Source: Candidatus Peregrinibacteria bacterium CG11_big_fil_rev_8_21_14_0_20_46_8 (GTDB lineage: Bacteria; Patescibacteriota; Gracilibacteria; UBA1369; UM-FILTER-53-11). Taken from it: a stretch of 27,402 nucleotides of DNA. Shown here one piece after another: positions 1-7,038 of this stretch (position 1 is its first letter; every line of letters begins with the position of its first letter). Location of the stretch: positions 1 to 27,402 of the forward strand of contig PCVQ01000054.1 in assembly GCA_002796025.1 (NCBI GenBank). Direction: 5' to 3'. Made by a program: the position numbers and the translations under genes. A model generated the notes under the pieces. It ran no database searches. It saw only the letters and a program-made list of their open reading frames with translations, and was not told the origin of the DNA.

Positions 1-162
1 AGTCTTATCGATTACTTTCCCGGTTGTTACTCCGCGAAGCTTGGTACGCATAACCGGTTTGCGCTGTGCTTTGCGCATAAAGCTATTCGAAACAATAACG
101 TATAAATCTCCTTCGTGATTCAGAACGCGCCCTTTTAGCAAATCGGTAATTGACTGAGCCAT
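1..162 (-). CDS. efp: Elongation factor P, N-terminal part (cut by window edge)
   Basis: EF-P enters the ribosome between the P and E sites and helps peptide bond formation at stalling motifs such as polyproline. Fifty-four codons are visible, reading leftward off the window. The protein opens MAQSITDLLKGRVLNHEGD and shows the KOW-like first domain of the family, including a loop followed by RTKLRGVTTGKV, which matches the family pattern of R-x-K-L-x-x-x-x-T-G. The loop tip reads MRKAQRKPV; by hand alignment the residue equivalent to the modified Lys34 of E. coli (or Arg32 of pseudomonads) is Gln33. The start is an ATG with no Shine-Dalgarno sequence but with TGCTATTAT ending 7 bp upstream, so the mRNA may be leaderless. 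It is divergent from the DUF3048 gene, with only 19 bp between the two ATGs. The C-terminal domains lie outside the window. Confidence 0.9.
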   Translation of the reverse strand, partial: MAQSITDLLKGRVLNHEGDLYVIVSNSFMRKAQRKPVMRTKLRGVTTGKVIDKT

Positions 163-181
163 ATGCTGTATAATAGCATCC
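163..181. promoter_or_regulatory. Shared bidirectional -10 region between efp and DUF3048 gene
   Basis: The whole intergenic gap is 19 bp. It carries TATAAT at 169-174 on the plus strand, 7 bp before the ATG at 182, and TGCTATTAT at 178-170 on the minus strand, 7 bp before the ATG at 162. The two hexamers share five base pairs. The flanks ATGCT (163-167) and AGCAT (175-179) form an inverted repeat. Spacing predicts that both transcripts begin at or next to their start codons. Any -35 contacts would have to lie inside the opposite coding region. Confidence 0.7.
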
Positions 182-1279
182 ATGTCTAAAACGCGCAAAA
201 GGCATTCGCTCCTCTGCCGGGTCGAGAAGCTGCTCATTTTTCTTGGCATTTTGGCTTTGGCCTGGCTGCTCATCTTTGCCTACCTCGGCTTTTTCAAGCG
301 AGATATAAAATTTGTAGATACAGAAAGCAACTCTTCTATTAATCTTTTTGGCAACAACAATAAACAAGAGGATGCTCCGAAAGAAGCGACTGTCCCAATT
401 GGAGTCATGATAGAAAACTCAGTTGCCGCACGGCCTTTTCAAAAAGGGCTCTCATCGGCAAAAATCGTCTACGAGGCACCTACCGAAGCCGGAATTAGCC
501 GCTTTCTGGCGGTATTCCCCTCTGACTCAGAGATGCCAAAAATCGGCCCCATTCGCAGTGTTCGCCCATACTATATCGACTGGATCGCAGAATATGGCGG
601 CGCGCTCGCGCATGTAGGAGGTAGCGATGAGGCCTTACGAAAGCTCGCCCAAATGAATCGCGACGAAATGGTGATCGACCTCGACCAATTTAAATTTGGA
701 AATTCTTTTTGGAGAGAGAACATAGGACGTACAGCGCTCGAGCACACAATGTTTAGCGATGGCAACGCGCTGCGCTCACTAGTTACCGTCCAAGCAGAGC
801 CTAAAAAAGTGACTACTACTACTCCTAAGAGTTCGCGGTTTCGCCTGCGCAATAAAACCGCGCCCGGTGAAAGCGCACACGAAGTAAATATTCAGTTTGG
901 ATTTCCTGCATACGCCGTGCGGTATTCCTATGATGCAGCGACAAATCGCTACCTTCGGTTTCAAGCAGGCGCACCACATATCGACCAAAACAACGGCGAA
1001 CAGATTGCCCCGAAAGTTATTATTGTACAGCGTGTTCGGGCATGGCCGTTAGCAGACGGCAAATCACGAATAGGCATGCAAACGGTGGGCAGCGGGAATG
1101 CAACAGTTTTTATGGATGGACATGCTATTGCAGCACGTTGGGAAAAATCTGCACAAACTGAACGCACCAACTTTTTCGATGACGCAGGAAATAAAATTGA
1201 AATTTCAACATATCCGGCATGGATCGAAGTTGTACCCGACTACAATTCTGTCGAATATTTTGCTAGGCTATCTTCATGA
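182..1279 (+). CDS. DUF3048 (YerB-like) membrane-anchored protein
   Basis: A 365-residue protein of the DUF3048/YerB family, whose biochemical function is not known. Residues 1-16 are basic, about 17-38 form one hydrophobic membrane segment, and the remainder is predicted to be extracytoplasmic. The N-terminal DUF3048 domain is recognised from PIGVMIEN, ARPFQKGLSSAKIVYEAP, GISRFLAVF, IGPIRSVRPYYIDW, HVGGS and FWREN (residues about 70-190). A smaller C-terminal domain follows, with FMDGHAIAARWEK and a final region around WIEVVP. In firmicute relatives the anchor is often a lipobox; none is seen here, so the transmembrane helix does this job. The ATG overlaps no other gene, lies 7 bp after TATAAT and lacks a Shine-Dalgarno site. 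The stop overlaps the next start (ATGA, 1276-1279), pointing to translational coupling with the bactofilin-like gene. Confidence 0.85.
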   Translation: MSKTRKRHSLLCRVEKLLIFLGILALAWLLIFAYLGFFKRDIKFVDTESNSSINLFGNNNKQEDAPKEATVPIGVMIENSVAARPFQKGLSSAKIVYEAPTEAGISRFLAVFPSDSEMPKIGPIRSVRPYYIDWIAEYGGALAHVGGSDEALRKLAQMNRDEMVIDLDQFKFGNSFWRENIGRTALEHTMFSDGNALRSLVTVQAEPKKVTTTTPKSSRFRLRNKTAPGESAHEVNIQFGFPAYAVRYSYDAATNRYLRFQAGAPHIDQNNGEQIAPKVIIVQRVRAWPLADGKSRIGMQTVGSGNATVFMDGHAIAARWEKSAQTERTNFFDDAGNKIEISTYPAWIEVVPDYNSVEYFARLSS

Positions 1280-2457
1280 AACGCATTCTGTCTCGAATTG
1301 TTGTAGTTGGCGCGCTTGCACTGCTCATCTCTGTAAGTGCCGGTCATACCGCCTTTGCCCTCATGATGAAGGGTAACAATGTTGAAATTGCGGCAGACGA
1401 AACAATTGAAGATGATCTCTTTGTAACCGCAGAGACGCTTCGTATTCTGGGAACAGTACAAGGCGACGTTTATGCAGCGGGCGCACTTGTCGAAGTAGAG
1501 GGCACAATTTCCGGGGACCTCTATGTAGTCGGTGGAACAGTTAAAGTAAGCGGCAATATTGGCCAAGATATACTTATTGGCGGCGGAGATGTTCGCATAG
1601 AAGGTGCAACTATTGGCGATAGTGTCGTTCTTGCAGCCGGAAACGCCGTAATACCTGAGAATACAAAGATAAACGGCGGCATGATTTTTGGCGCTGGTAC
1701 GCTCGATCTTTCTGCGGATATTACGCGCAATCTTCTTGGCGGAGCCGGTCTTATTACGCTCCAAAATGAGGTTCAAAAAAATGTATTCGTAGGTGTCGAC
1801 GAACTTCGCGTAAAGAGCGGCACAAACATTGGCGGAGACTTAACCTATTACTCTTCGCGCGAGGCAAATATTGCAACCGGTGCCTTAATTGCAGGTGACA
1901 TTATTTATAATGAATCCACGCTCAAGCGCGGCGCAGAACAGCGAAACGCATGGGAGAAATTTGTAGACAGATTGCGCGGTAACATTTTTGCCTTCCTCAC
2001 TGCACTTCTTATTGGCAGCATTCTCATTTATATTGCGCCAAAACATACTCAGCATATTGTACAAAATTTTGAAAAGCAGCCATGGTGGAGCTTACTTGCG
2101 GGGCTTATTACACTCAGCATCGTACCGCTGGCCAGCTTGCTGCTCTTCGTTACGCTTATCGGTGCACCACTCGGCCTCATCGTACTTTTCTTTCTTGTAC
2201 TCGCAGTCTATCTTGCAAAGATCTATGTGGGACTGGTAGTCGGGCATATTATTCTTGGCAAACATAAGAAAAAGATAAACTTTTATGCACTGCTTGCCGT
2301 CGGACTTTTAATCTACTATGTAGCCACGGCACTTCCGTATGTCGGACCATTTGTCGTCATCTTTGGAACGGTTGCGGCAGTTGGCGCTTTAGCGATTACG
2401 CAATATCAAAAAATTATTACAGGCCGCAAAACCGGCCACACGGGCAAAGCCAGCTAG
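1276..2457 (+). CDS. Bactofilin-like (polymer-forming) exported protein with C-terminal membrane domain
   Basis: 393 residues. Residues 1-28 look like a signal peptide (MKRILSR then a hydrophobic core ending near AFA). Residues about 35-215 are a repetitive beta-solenoid: short turns such as GTVQGDVYAAG, GTISGDLYVVGG, GNIGQDILIGGG and GDVRIEGATIGD recur with the periodicity of polymer-forming bactofilin-type proteins. After a charged linker (about 215-235) come roughly four membrane segments (about 236-255, 272-296, 300-330 and 337-375) and a basic tail. The predicted arrangement is an extracytoplasmic solenoid on a membrane base, unlike classical cytoplasmic bactofilins. It is the second gene of an operon with DUF3048 (4-nt overlap), which suggests a joint envelope role; the precise function is unknown. 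It ends 2 bp before the convergent MGMT gene. Confidence 0.8.
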   Translation: MKRILSRIVVVGALALLISVSAGHTAFALMMKGNNVEIAADETIEDDLFVTAETLRILGTVQGDVYAAGALVEVEGTISGDLYVVGGTVKVSGNIGQDILIGGGDVRIEGATIGDSVVLAAGNAVIPENTKINGGMIFGAGTLDLSADITRNLLGGAGLITLQNEVQKNVFVGVDELRVKSGTNIGGDLTYYSSREANIATGALIAGDIIYNESTLKRGAEQRNAWEKFVDRLRGNIFAFLTALLIGSILIYIAPKHTQHIVQNFEKQPWWSLLAGLITLSIVPLASLLLFVTLIGAPLGLIVLFFLVLAVYLAKIYVGLVVGHIILGKHKKKINFYALLAVGLLIYYVATALPYVGPFVVIFGTVAAVGALAITQYQKIITGRKTGHTGKAS

Positions 2458-2459
2458 AT

Positions 2460-2720
2460 TTATGCGCGCACTGCCCCCTCTTTTTTGAGAAGTTCTTTTT
2501 TGCGCTGTGCACCGCGATTGTAACCACCTAAGCTTCCGTCGCTGCGCACCACACGGTGACACGGAATATTTGGATCGTAATTTTTGTTTAAAATATTGCC
2601 TACTGCTCGGGCGGCTAAAATATTCCCGGCGCGGCGCGCAACCTCCTTATAGGTAAGCACGCGCCCGTTAGGAATCCGGCGCACAACTGCCATAACCTTA
2701 TCTTTAAAAGCTTTTTTCAT
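2460..2720 (-). CDS. Short MGMT-family protein: O6-alkylguanine-DNA alkyltransferase domain only
   Basis: 86 residues corresponding only to the C-terminal DNA-binding and active-site domain of methylguanine-DNA methyltransferase. The sequence shows a winged-helix motif with RAVGNILNKN (Arg that flips the base, Asn hinge) and the acceptor motif IPCHRVV followed by GSLGGYNRG. The Cys is present, so this is not an alkyltransferase-like protein, in which Trp or Ala replaces it; suicidal methyl transfer is therefore possible. The N-terminal domain of the usual 160-200 aa enzyme is missing, as in many small-genome homologues. It is the last gene of a three-gene operon; its ATG overlaps the RdgB stop (ATGA). 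Role: repair of O6-alkylguanine in DNA, next to a nucleotide-pool sanitising enzyme. Confidence 0.9.
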   Translation of the reverse strand: MKKAFKDKVMAVVRRIPNGRVLTYKEVARRAGNILAARAVGNILNKNYDPNIPCHRVVRSDGSLGGYNRGAQRKKELLKKEGAVRA

Positions 2721-3307
2721 ATTTTCGTCTTCAAAAATTCATAAACCTGATGCATGGCTTTTCCGCGATGACTCAGCTGGTTTTTCTCATGAGGACTAAG
2801 TGCGGCATACACTTTATCTGAGCCTTCCGGCCGGAAGCAAGATGAAACAGGAATTCCCTTTTTAAGGGGAGCCTCAAGTGTATGCGTTATAGTACCAAGT
2901 GTCTCTCCTCGAAAAAATTTTTCTTCTCCACCGCTCACAAAAGCCGCTACCGAAACAAAGCGCGCATTTCGATTACTCTCTCCTTCCATTTTATTTAAAA
3001 AATACTCGACCCACTCTGCGTCAGTTGCATGATGCAGTCCCTCCCAGCGCCGTGTCTGCACACCAAGCTCACCGGGAAAGGCATCAACATAGACGCCGGA
3101 ATCTTCACCGAGCGTGGGCAGACCGCTCTTTTCTGCAAAAAACTTCGCCTTAAGCAGCGCATTTTCTTCATGTGTCTCACCGGTCTCTTCAACATCGTCA
3201 TGAAGATTCAAGTCATTCAATGAGAGAATTTCGATGGGCAGAGATCCCAGCACCTCTACCATCTCGCTAAGTTTTCCTACATTGTGCGTTGCAATTAAGA
3301 GTTTCAT
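2717..3307 (-). CDS. rdgB: Non-canonical purine NTP pyrophosphatase (XTP/dITP diphosphatase, HAM1/RdgB family)
   Basis: 196 residues, the usual family length. The enzyme hydrolyses dITP, XTP and similar deaminated nucleotides to monophosphates, keeping them out of DNA and RNA. Family motifs: ATHNVGKLSE near the N-terminus (phosphate binding), ETGETHEENALLKA, LGEDSGVYVDAFPGELG with the catalytic acidic residues, and EKNQLSHRGKA near the C-terminus. One piece is unusual: the loop that normally reads G-[FY]-[GDW]-Y-D-P-[IVL]-F is replaced by GIPVSSCFRPEG, so the Asp of the YDP motif is absent. The start is an ATG with GGAG 4 nt upstream, one of the few plausible Shine-Dalgarno sites here. It overlaps both neighbours by ATGA, in an operon with the O-antigen ligase-like gene and MGMT. 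Confidence 0.92.
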   Translation of the reverse strand: MKLLIATHNVGKLSEMVEVLGSLPIEILSLNDLNLHDDVEETGETHEENALLKAKFFAEKSGLPTLGEDSGVYVDAFPGELGVQTRRWEGLHHATDAEWVEYFLNKMEGESNRNARFVSVAAFVSGGEEKFFRGETLGTITHTLEAPLKKGIPVSSCFRPEGSDKVYAALSPHEKNQLSHRGKAMHQVYEFLKTKI

Positions 3308-5247
3308 AGTGCTCCAAATTTAGTAGTAAATTTGCCAAGTTCCCGCGACCAAAGTGCGGCGGCGCGCTCGGCCTCGGCTTCGTTACCAAGACGAAGATGT
3401 AGCTGTATAGCATAGTGTGGATTGTTTGTAAGGATTGTATGCTGGCGATTCTCATTTAAGATATCCCAATACTCTTCCAGCAACGGCTCGGCAGCAGATA
3501 CGGTATTACGATACTCGGCATCTTCTTCATTAAAATATGCGAGTGCCTGATTGTAATATTTAAAATGATTCTTAGGATCGAGTTCGAGTGCACGCAAAAC
3601 CGACATCTGAGCCGCCTCTGTTTCGTTTTTTGCGTACGCCAATTCTGCAAAGTGCGACAGTAGCTGCGCATCTACGGTAGTTTTTGTGTGTTCATTTAAT
3701 AGTGCATATGCACGGTCGCGCCAGTGTTCGCTATTCGTAGCGCGATACTTTGCACGATAGGCCTGCGCAAGATAATCAGCGCGGTCACGCTCAAAAATTA
3801 AATGCTCTGCACGTTCGAGATGATGTATCGCCCTGTCAATTTCACCGTCCTCGAGATTCCCACGGCCCAATTTAAAATCTACATTATAGTAGCCTTCAAA
3901 GAGTGCGAGTGCGAATAGCAACGTACTTGCGGCCATACAAAACACAACATAGTTCGGCGTCGCTTGTGAGCGCTCGCTCCGCTGCAAAAGCGCCACACCG
4001 ACGGCCATCAAAACCACAAAGAGCGTAAAGTTGCTCGAAACAAAATTGAAATCTAAAAGGTTGTGGCCAAATGCTGCAAGGGGCCCCAAAAAGAAAAAAA
4101 GGGCCGCTGGGAAGCGCTGGCGCCACAGTATCGGCAGTGCCTGGTACCCAATTGCACCGATAAACAGTGCAAAAAATAGCGCGGCGGGCAGACCATTTTC
4201 TACACCTATTTTAAGAAAGAGATTGTGCGGATGATTTTCGGCAATCCCAAATGTCTCTTGGTGTTTCGGAAAGAAATGCCTAAAACTCCAGACACCGTGT
4301 CCAAATATGGGACGTTCGGCAATAAGCTTTGCCGCTCCCCTCCAATACTCCCATCGATACGAAACCGATGCGCTTCCCTCATCGGCCTGAAAAGTCGCTT
4401 TGTCAAAAAAAGAAATAATATCGAAATTGCGCGCACGCGACATTTGTAATCCATTCACTAAAATTATACCTAAAAATATCGCGGCAAGAATGCGCATAAC
4501 CGCCCAGCGCGGCGCTACGTACGGATCCAGGCCGGCAAATTCCTTGCCTTTATCAATAACGTCCCAAAATGTCCTGTGTCGAAAGTGCTGCGCAATCTGC
4601 CATCCCGCAAATAATACTAAAGCGGTAAGTCCGGCAGCCCATGCTCCGCGAGAAAAGCCGAGTAATAATGCCGAGAGTAAAACTGCGGAGCTCAACAGCG
4701 AAATCAGCAGGCCGGTTGTTCGTGCATGGTGGCGTATCAGCAGCCATAGCGAGAGTGGAAAAACTAAGAGCATCGCATTTGCGAAATCATTCCCAAATGT
4801 TGTGTGCTGCGCATCGAGATCTATAAAGGTACCCACAAAACGCGGAAAAGGTTCGTAAATATATACAAAATAACCGATGAGCGCATTAACAAAAAAGATC
4901 CCCACTACTCCGATTGCAAACCACTTTGCCTCCCGCTCACTGATATTCAGATTTGAAATAATAAAAAAGAGAATTCCGACATTCCCAAAAAGTAAGAGCT
5001 CATTTAAACCAAAAGAAGGGGTGCGAGATACGAGCAGAGACAACAGAAAGAAAACAAAAAAACCAAGATAAGCATAAGCTGCTGCTCTATTATTAAGTTT
5101 AAATTTAAGCGAACCAATAATCGTGAGGAGAACAATAATAAATGTCGTTCCAGTAAGTAGGAGATGCGAAAACAACGGACCTCCGCCCCGGTTTGCAAAG
5201 GTAAATATCTCGAACAAAAGTACCAATAACAATATAAAACGCCCCAT
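3304..5247 (-). CDS. O-antigen ligase/polymerase-like membrane protein with C-terminal TPR-like domain
   Basis: 647 residues. About the first 440 form a polytopic membrane domain of roughly 12 helices with the Wzy/WaaL signature: a large periplasmic loop carrying FGHGVWSFRHFFP and ENHPHNLFLKIGVENG (residues about 310-345), the conserved His/Asn-rich stretch of the Wzy_C family. Residues about 465-640 are soluble and helical with TPR-like repeats (for example GEIDRAIHHLERAEHL and AQMSVLRALELDPKNHFKYYNQALAYF). Such proteins transfer or polymerise lipid-linked glycans outside the membrane; the glycan and acceptor cannot be told from sequence. A Wzx-like flippase is encoded at 19231-20736, a possible partner. 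The ATG lies 6 bp after TGATACACT, with no Shine-Dalgarno site. First gene of the rdgB-MGMT operon, divergent from nifU. Confidence 0.85.
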   Translation of the reverse strand: MGRFILLLVLLFEIFTFANRGGGPLFSHLLLTGTTFIIVLLTIIGSLKFKLNNRAAAYAYLGFFVFFLLSLLVSRTPSFGLNELLLFGNVGILFFIISNLNISEREAKWFAIGVVGIFFVNALIGYFVYIYEPFPRFVGTFIDLDAQHTTFGNDFANAMLLVFPLSLWLLIRHHARTTGLLISLLSSAVLLSALLLGFSRGAWAAGLTALVLFAGWQIAQHFRHRTFWDVIDKGKEFAGLDPYVAPRWAVMRILAAIFLGIILVNGLQMSRARNFDIISFFDKATFQADEGSASVSYRWEYWRGAAKLIAERPIFGHGVWSFRHFFPKHQETFGIAENHPHNLFLKIGVENGLPAALFFALFIGAIGYQALPILWRQRFPAALFFFLGPLAAFGHNLLDFNFVSSNFTLFVVLMAVGVALLQRSERSQATPNYVVFCMAASTLLFALALFEGYYNVDFKLGRGNLEDGEIDRAIHHLERAEHLIFERDRADYLAQAYRAKYRATNSEHWRDRAYALLNEHTKTTVDAQLLSHFAELAYAKNETEAAQMSVLRALELDPKNHFKYYNQALAYFNEEDAEYRNTVSAAEPLLEEYWDILNENRQHTILTNNPHYAIQLHLRLGNEAEAERAAALWSRELGKFTTKFGAL

Positions 5248-5253
5248 GCCCCT

Positions 5254-5262
5254 AGTGTATCA
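5254..5262 (-). promoter_or_regulatory. Extended -10 (TGATACACT) of the O-antigen ligase-like operon
   Basis: TG-A-TACACT read on the minus strand, with 6 bp between the hexamer and the ATG ending at 5247. No recognisable -35. The predicted start of transcription is at the start codon. Confidence 0.6.
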
Positions 5263-5271
5263 TGCCGCATA

Positions 5272-5280
5272 TGGTAGAAT
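5272..5280 (+). promoter_or_regulatory. Extended -10 (TGGTAGAAT) of the nifU-iscA-DHH-VIT operon
   Basis: TG-G-TAGAAT, with 8 bp to the ATG at 5289. It stands back to back with the minus-strand element at 5254-5262, the TG dinucleotides only 9 bp apart, in a 41-bp divergent gap. No -35 match is seen at the expected spacing. Confidence 0.6.
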
Positions 5281-5288
5281 GCTCCCCT

Positions 5289-5615
5289 ATGTCAAAAGAA
5301 CTATTTACACAGATTGAAGAGATGATCGACGAGCAAGTACGTCCGCTTATCCAAATGGACGGCGGAGAGATCGAGCTTGTCGAGTTAACGGATGAGGGGA
5401 TCTTAAAGGTCCGGCTCCATGGCGCATGCAACGGCTGCTTTGCCTCCTCAATGACGCTACAATACGGAGTACAACAGGCAATAGACGAGGCCTTCCCCGA
5501 CGAAGACATTCAGCTTGAACTCATCGATGCCGCACCGCCCGACCACGGACCGCCAGAGCGCAATATCCATACACAAGCTAAAGAGCCTCACGCACATACG
5601 TCTGATTGCTGCTAA
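5289..5615 (+). CDS. NifU-like Fe-S cluster scaffold protein (NifU C-terminal domain)
   Basis: 108 residues. Residues about 10-78 are the NifU C-terminal (Nfu) domain: IDEQVRPLIQMDGGEIELVEL, then HGACNGCFASSMTLQYGVQQAI with the CxxC that holds a cluster between two subunits. A 30-residue tail follows, rich in His and ending HAHTSDCC, which is not part of the domain and could bind metal. I chose the ATG at 5289 because the family motif begins shortly after it and because an extended -10 sits 8 bp upstream; an in-frame ATG further upstream (5262) would place that promoter inside the gene. First gene of a four-gene plus-strand operon with the A-type carrier, a DHH phosphoesterase and a VIT1-like transporter. 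Confidence 0.9.
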   Translation: MSKELFTQIEEMIDEQVRPLIQMDGGEIELVELTDEGILKVRLHGACNGCFASSMTLQYGVQQAIDEAFPDEDIQLELIDAAPPDHGPPERNIHTQAKEPHAHTSDCC

Positions 5616-5619
5616 CAAA

Positions 5620-5651
5620 CTCCTTTACTCCTCTACTCCTAATCTCCTTTT
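5620..5651 (+). repeat. Four tandem 8-bp pyrimidine-rich repeats (CTCCTnnn) ahead of the Fe-S carrier gene
   Basis: CTCCT recurs at 5620, 5628, 5636 and 5644 with an exact 8-bp period; the units are CTCCTTTA, CTCCTCTA, CTCCTAAT and CTCCTTTT, and CT-ATG follows immediately. The array fills nearly all of the 38-nt gap between the nifU stop and the next ATG. It leaves no room for a Shine-Dalgarno site. Function unknown. Confidence 0.85.
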
Positions 5652-5653
5652 CT

Positions 5654-6046
5654 ATGGGCTGCTGTAAACAAGATGCAAATAAAGTTTCTGAAATCGTTGC
5701 ACCAAAGGGTGCCAAAAAAGGCGAAGCGCTGAGTATGACCAAAGAGGCTGCCGACTTTGTGCGGCAACTTTGCGAAGGCCAAGACAAAAAAGATCACGGT
5801 TTAAAAATAGAGGTCGTACCCGGAGGCTGCGCAGGATTTCAGTACTATATGGACTTTCAAAAAGATGCCGGCGAGGGAGAAAAAACTTTTGAATTTCACG
5901 AGGTCAAACTTTTCATCAATGATGAATCACTGGATTTTATAAGCGGAAGCTCAATCGAATTCGTACAGTCTCTCGACCAGACCGGAATCAAAATTAACAA
6001 CCCAAACGTCTCACGTGCCTGCAACTGCGGCAAATCGGTAAGCTAA
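5654..6046 (+). CDS. A-type iron-sulfur carrier protein (HesB/IscA family)
   Basis: 130 residues counted from the ATG at 5654. A-type carriers receive Fe-S clusters from scaffolds and pass them to target enzymes. The conserved Cys residues are seen in PGGCAGFQYYMDF and in the C-terminal CNCGKSVS (C-x-C), with FINDESLDFISGSSIEF between them. An N-terminal extension starts MGCCKQDANK and adds a Cys pair not found in ordinary IscA. Translation could in principle start at a TTG at 5606 overlapping the nifU stop, which would run through the 8-bp repeat array; I prefer the ATG because the extra residues look like translated repeat. The location directly after the NifU-like scaffold fits a minimal Fe-S delivery pair. 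Confidence 0.9.
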   Translation: MGCCKQDANKVSEIVAPKGAKKGEALSMTKEAADFVRQLCEGQDKKDHGLKIEVVPGGCAGFQYYMDFQKDAGEGEKTFEFHEVKLFINDESLDFISGSSIEFVQSLDQTGIKINNPNVSRACNCGKSVS

Positions 6047-6069
6047 ACTTAACAAAACTTATCTTCGAT

Positions 6070-7038
6070 ATGTCTATCCCCGAGGCACAGTTTCAGGACG
6101 CGGAAAAATTGCTCCATAATGCCCAGCGAATTGTTATTATTTCGCATCGCGGACCGGACGCCGATTCTGTAGGCTCAAATTTAGCGCTTCGCTTAGCGCT
6201 GGTCCGCCAGTGGGGCAAAGAGGTTATTAGCGCGTGCGTCGATCCCCCGCCGGAAAACTGCGATCACCTTGAGGACTTTAAAAGTTTCATGCAGGATTTT
6301 GATATTTCGCATGCCGATCTAGTTATTTCGGTCGATTGTGGTGCGCCGACCATGCTTAAATTCGGCGATACCAAGCCCGAACTTTTTTCTGGTACACCGC
6401 CGCTTCTCAACATCGATCACCATACAAGCAACGACGGCTTTGGCACGGTAAACCTCGTTGATGATAATGCTGCAGCTGCGGTGCAAGTTGTGTATCACCT
6501 GCTTACCCGCTGCCGATTTCGCATCGACCGCCACATTGCAACAGCCCTGCTTTCGGGCCTCTATTTCGACACCGGCTCGTTTATGCATTCAAACACAACG
6601 CCCGAAGTTCTCGAAATTGCCGGCCGCCTTATGTGGAAAGGTGCAGATTTTAAAACTATTGTACGAAAACAATTCCGCACTATGACCGTAGCGCAACTTA
6701 AAACATTTGGGACTGTTTTTGAACGCACAAATGTTAATCGGCGCAAGCTTACCGTTGCGGCACTCAACGACGATGATCTTCGGGGAATCGGCGCCACACC
6801 AGAAGATACGAATGGAGTCATTGACTACCTGAATTCTGTTCCTGAAGGAAATTTTTCCTGCTTTCTTTACGAAGACCGGCAAAAAGGAGTAAAGGGATCG
6901 TTCCGCACAAGAGATGATTCGATCAATGTTTCGAAGGTTGCGGGATTGTTTGGGGGTGGTGGACATAAGAAGGCGGCAGGCTTTTTAGTTCCGGGGAGAT
7001 TGCGCCAAATCACGCCGAGGATTAAAATTGATAGCTGA
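6070..7038 (+). CDS. DHH/DHHA1 phosphoesterase, NrnA-like (oligoribonuclease / pAp or cyclic-dinucleotide phosphatase)
   Basis: 322 residues, typical for NrnA-type enzymes. The DHH domain shows HRGPDADSVGS (motif I), VDCG (motif II), IDHHTSN (the DHH motif itself) and DTGSF (motif IV), which together bind two Mn or Mg ions. The C-terminal DHHA1 domain carries GGGGHKKAAGF, the substrate-binding glycine motif. Family members degrade nanoRNA and dephosphorylate pAp, or cleave linear and cyclic dinucleotides; sequence alone does not tell which. It begins 23 nt after the Fe-S carrier stop and overlaps the transporter start by one base (TGATG), so it belongs to the same transcript. Confidence 0.92.
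   Translation: MSIPEAQFQDAEKLLHNAQRIVIISHRGPDADSVGSNLALRLALVRQWGKEVISACVDPPPENCDHLEDFKSFMQDFDISHADLVISVDCGAPTMLKFGDTKPELFSGTPPLLNIDHHTSNDGFGTVNLVDDNAAAAVQVVYHLLTRCRFRIDRHIATALLSGLYFDTGSFMHSNTTPEVLEIAGRLMWKGADFKTIVRKQFRTMTVAQLKTFGTVFERTNVNRRKLTVAALNDDDLRGIGATPEDTNGVIDYLNSVPEGNFSCFLYEDRQKGVKGSFRTRDDSINVSKVAGLFGGGGHKKAAGFLVPGRLRQITPRIKIDS

Noticed and set aside
2460..2720. Alkyltransferase-like (ATL) protein
   Set aside because: The acceptor Cys is present in IPCHRVV.
5606..5653. TTG start for the A-type Fe-S carrier upstream of the ATG at 5654
   Set aside because: Would translate the 8-bp repeats into a non-homologous hydrophobic leader; the ATG at 5654 is simpler.
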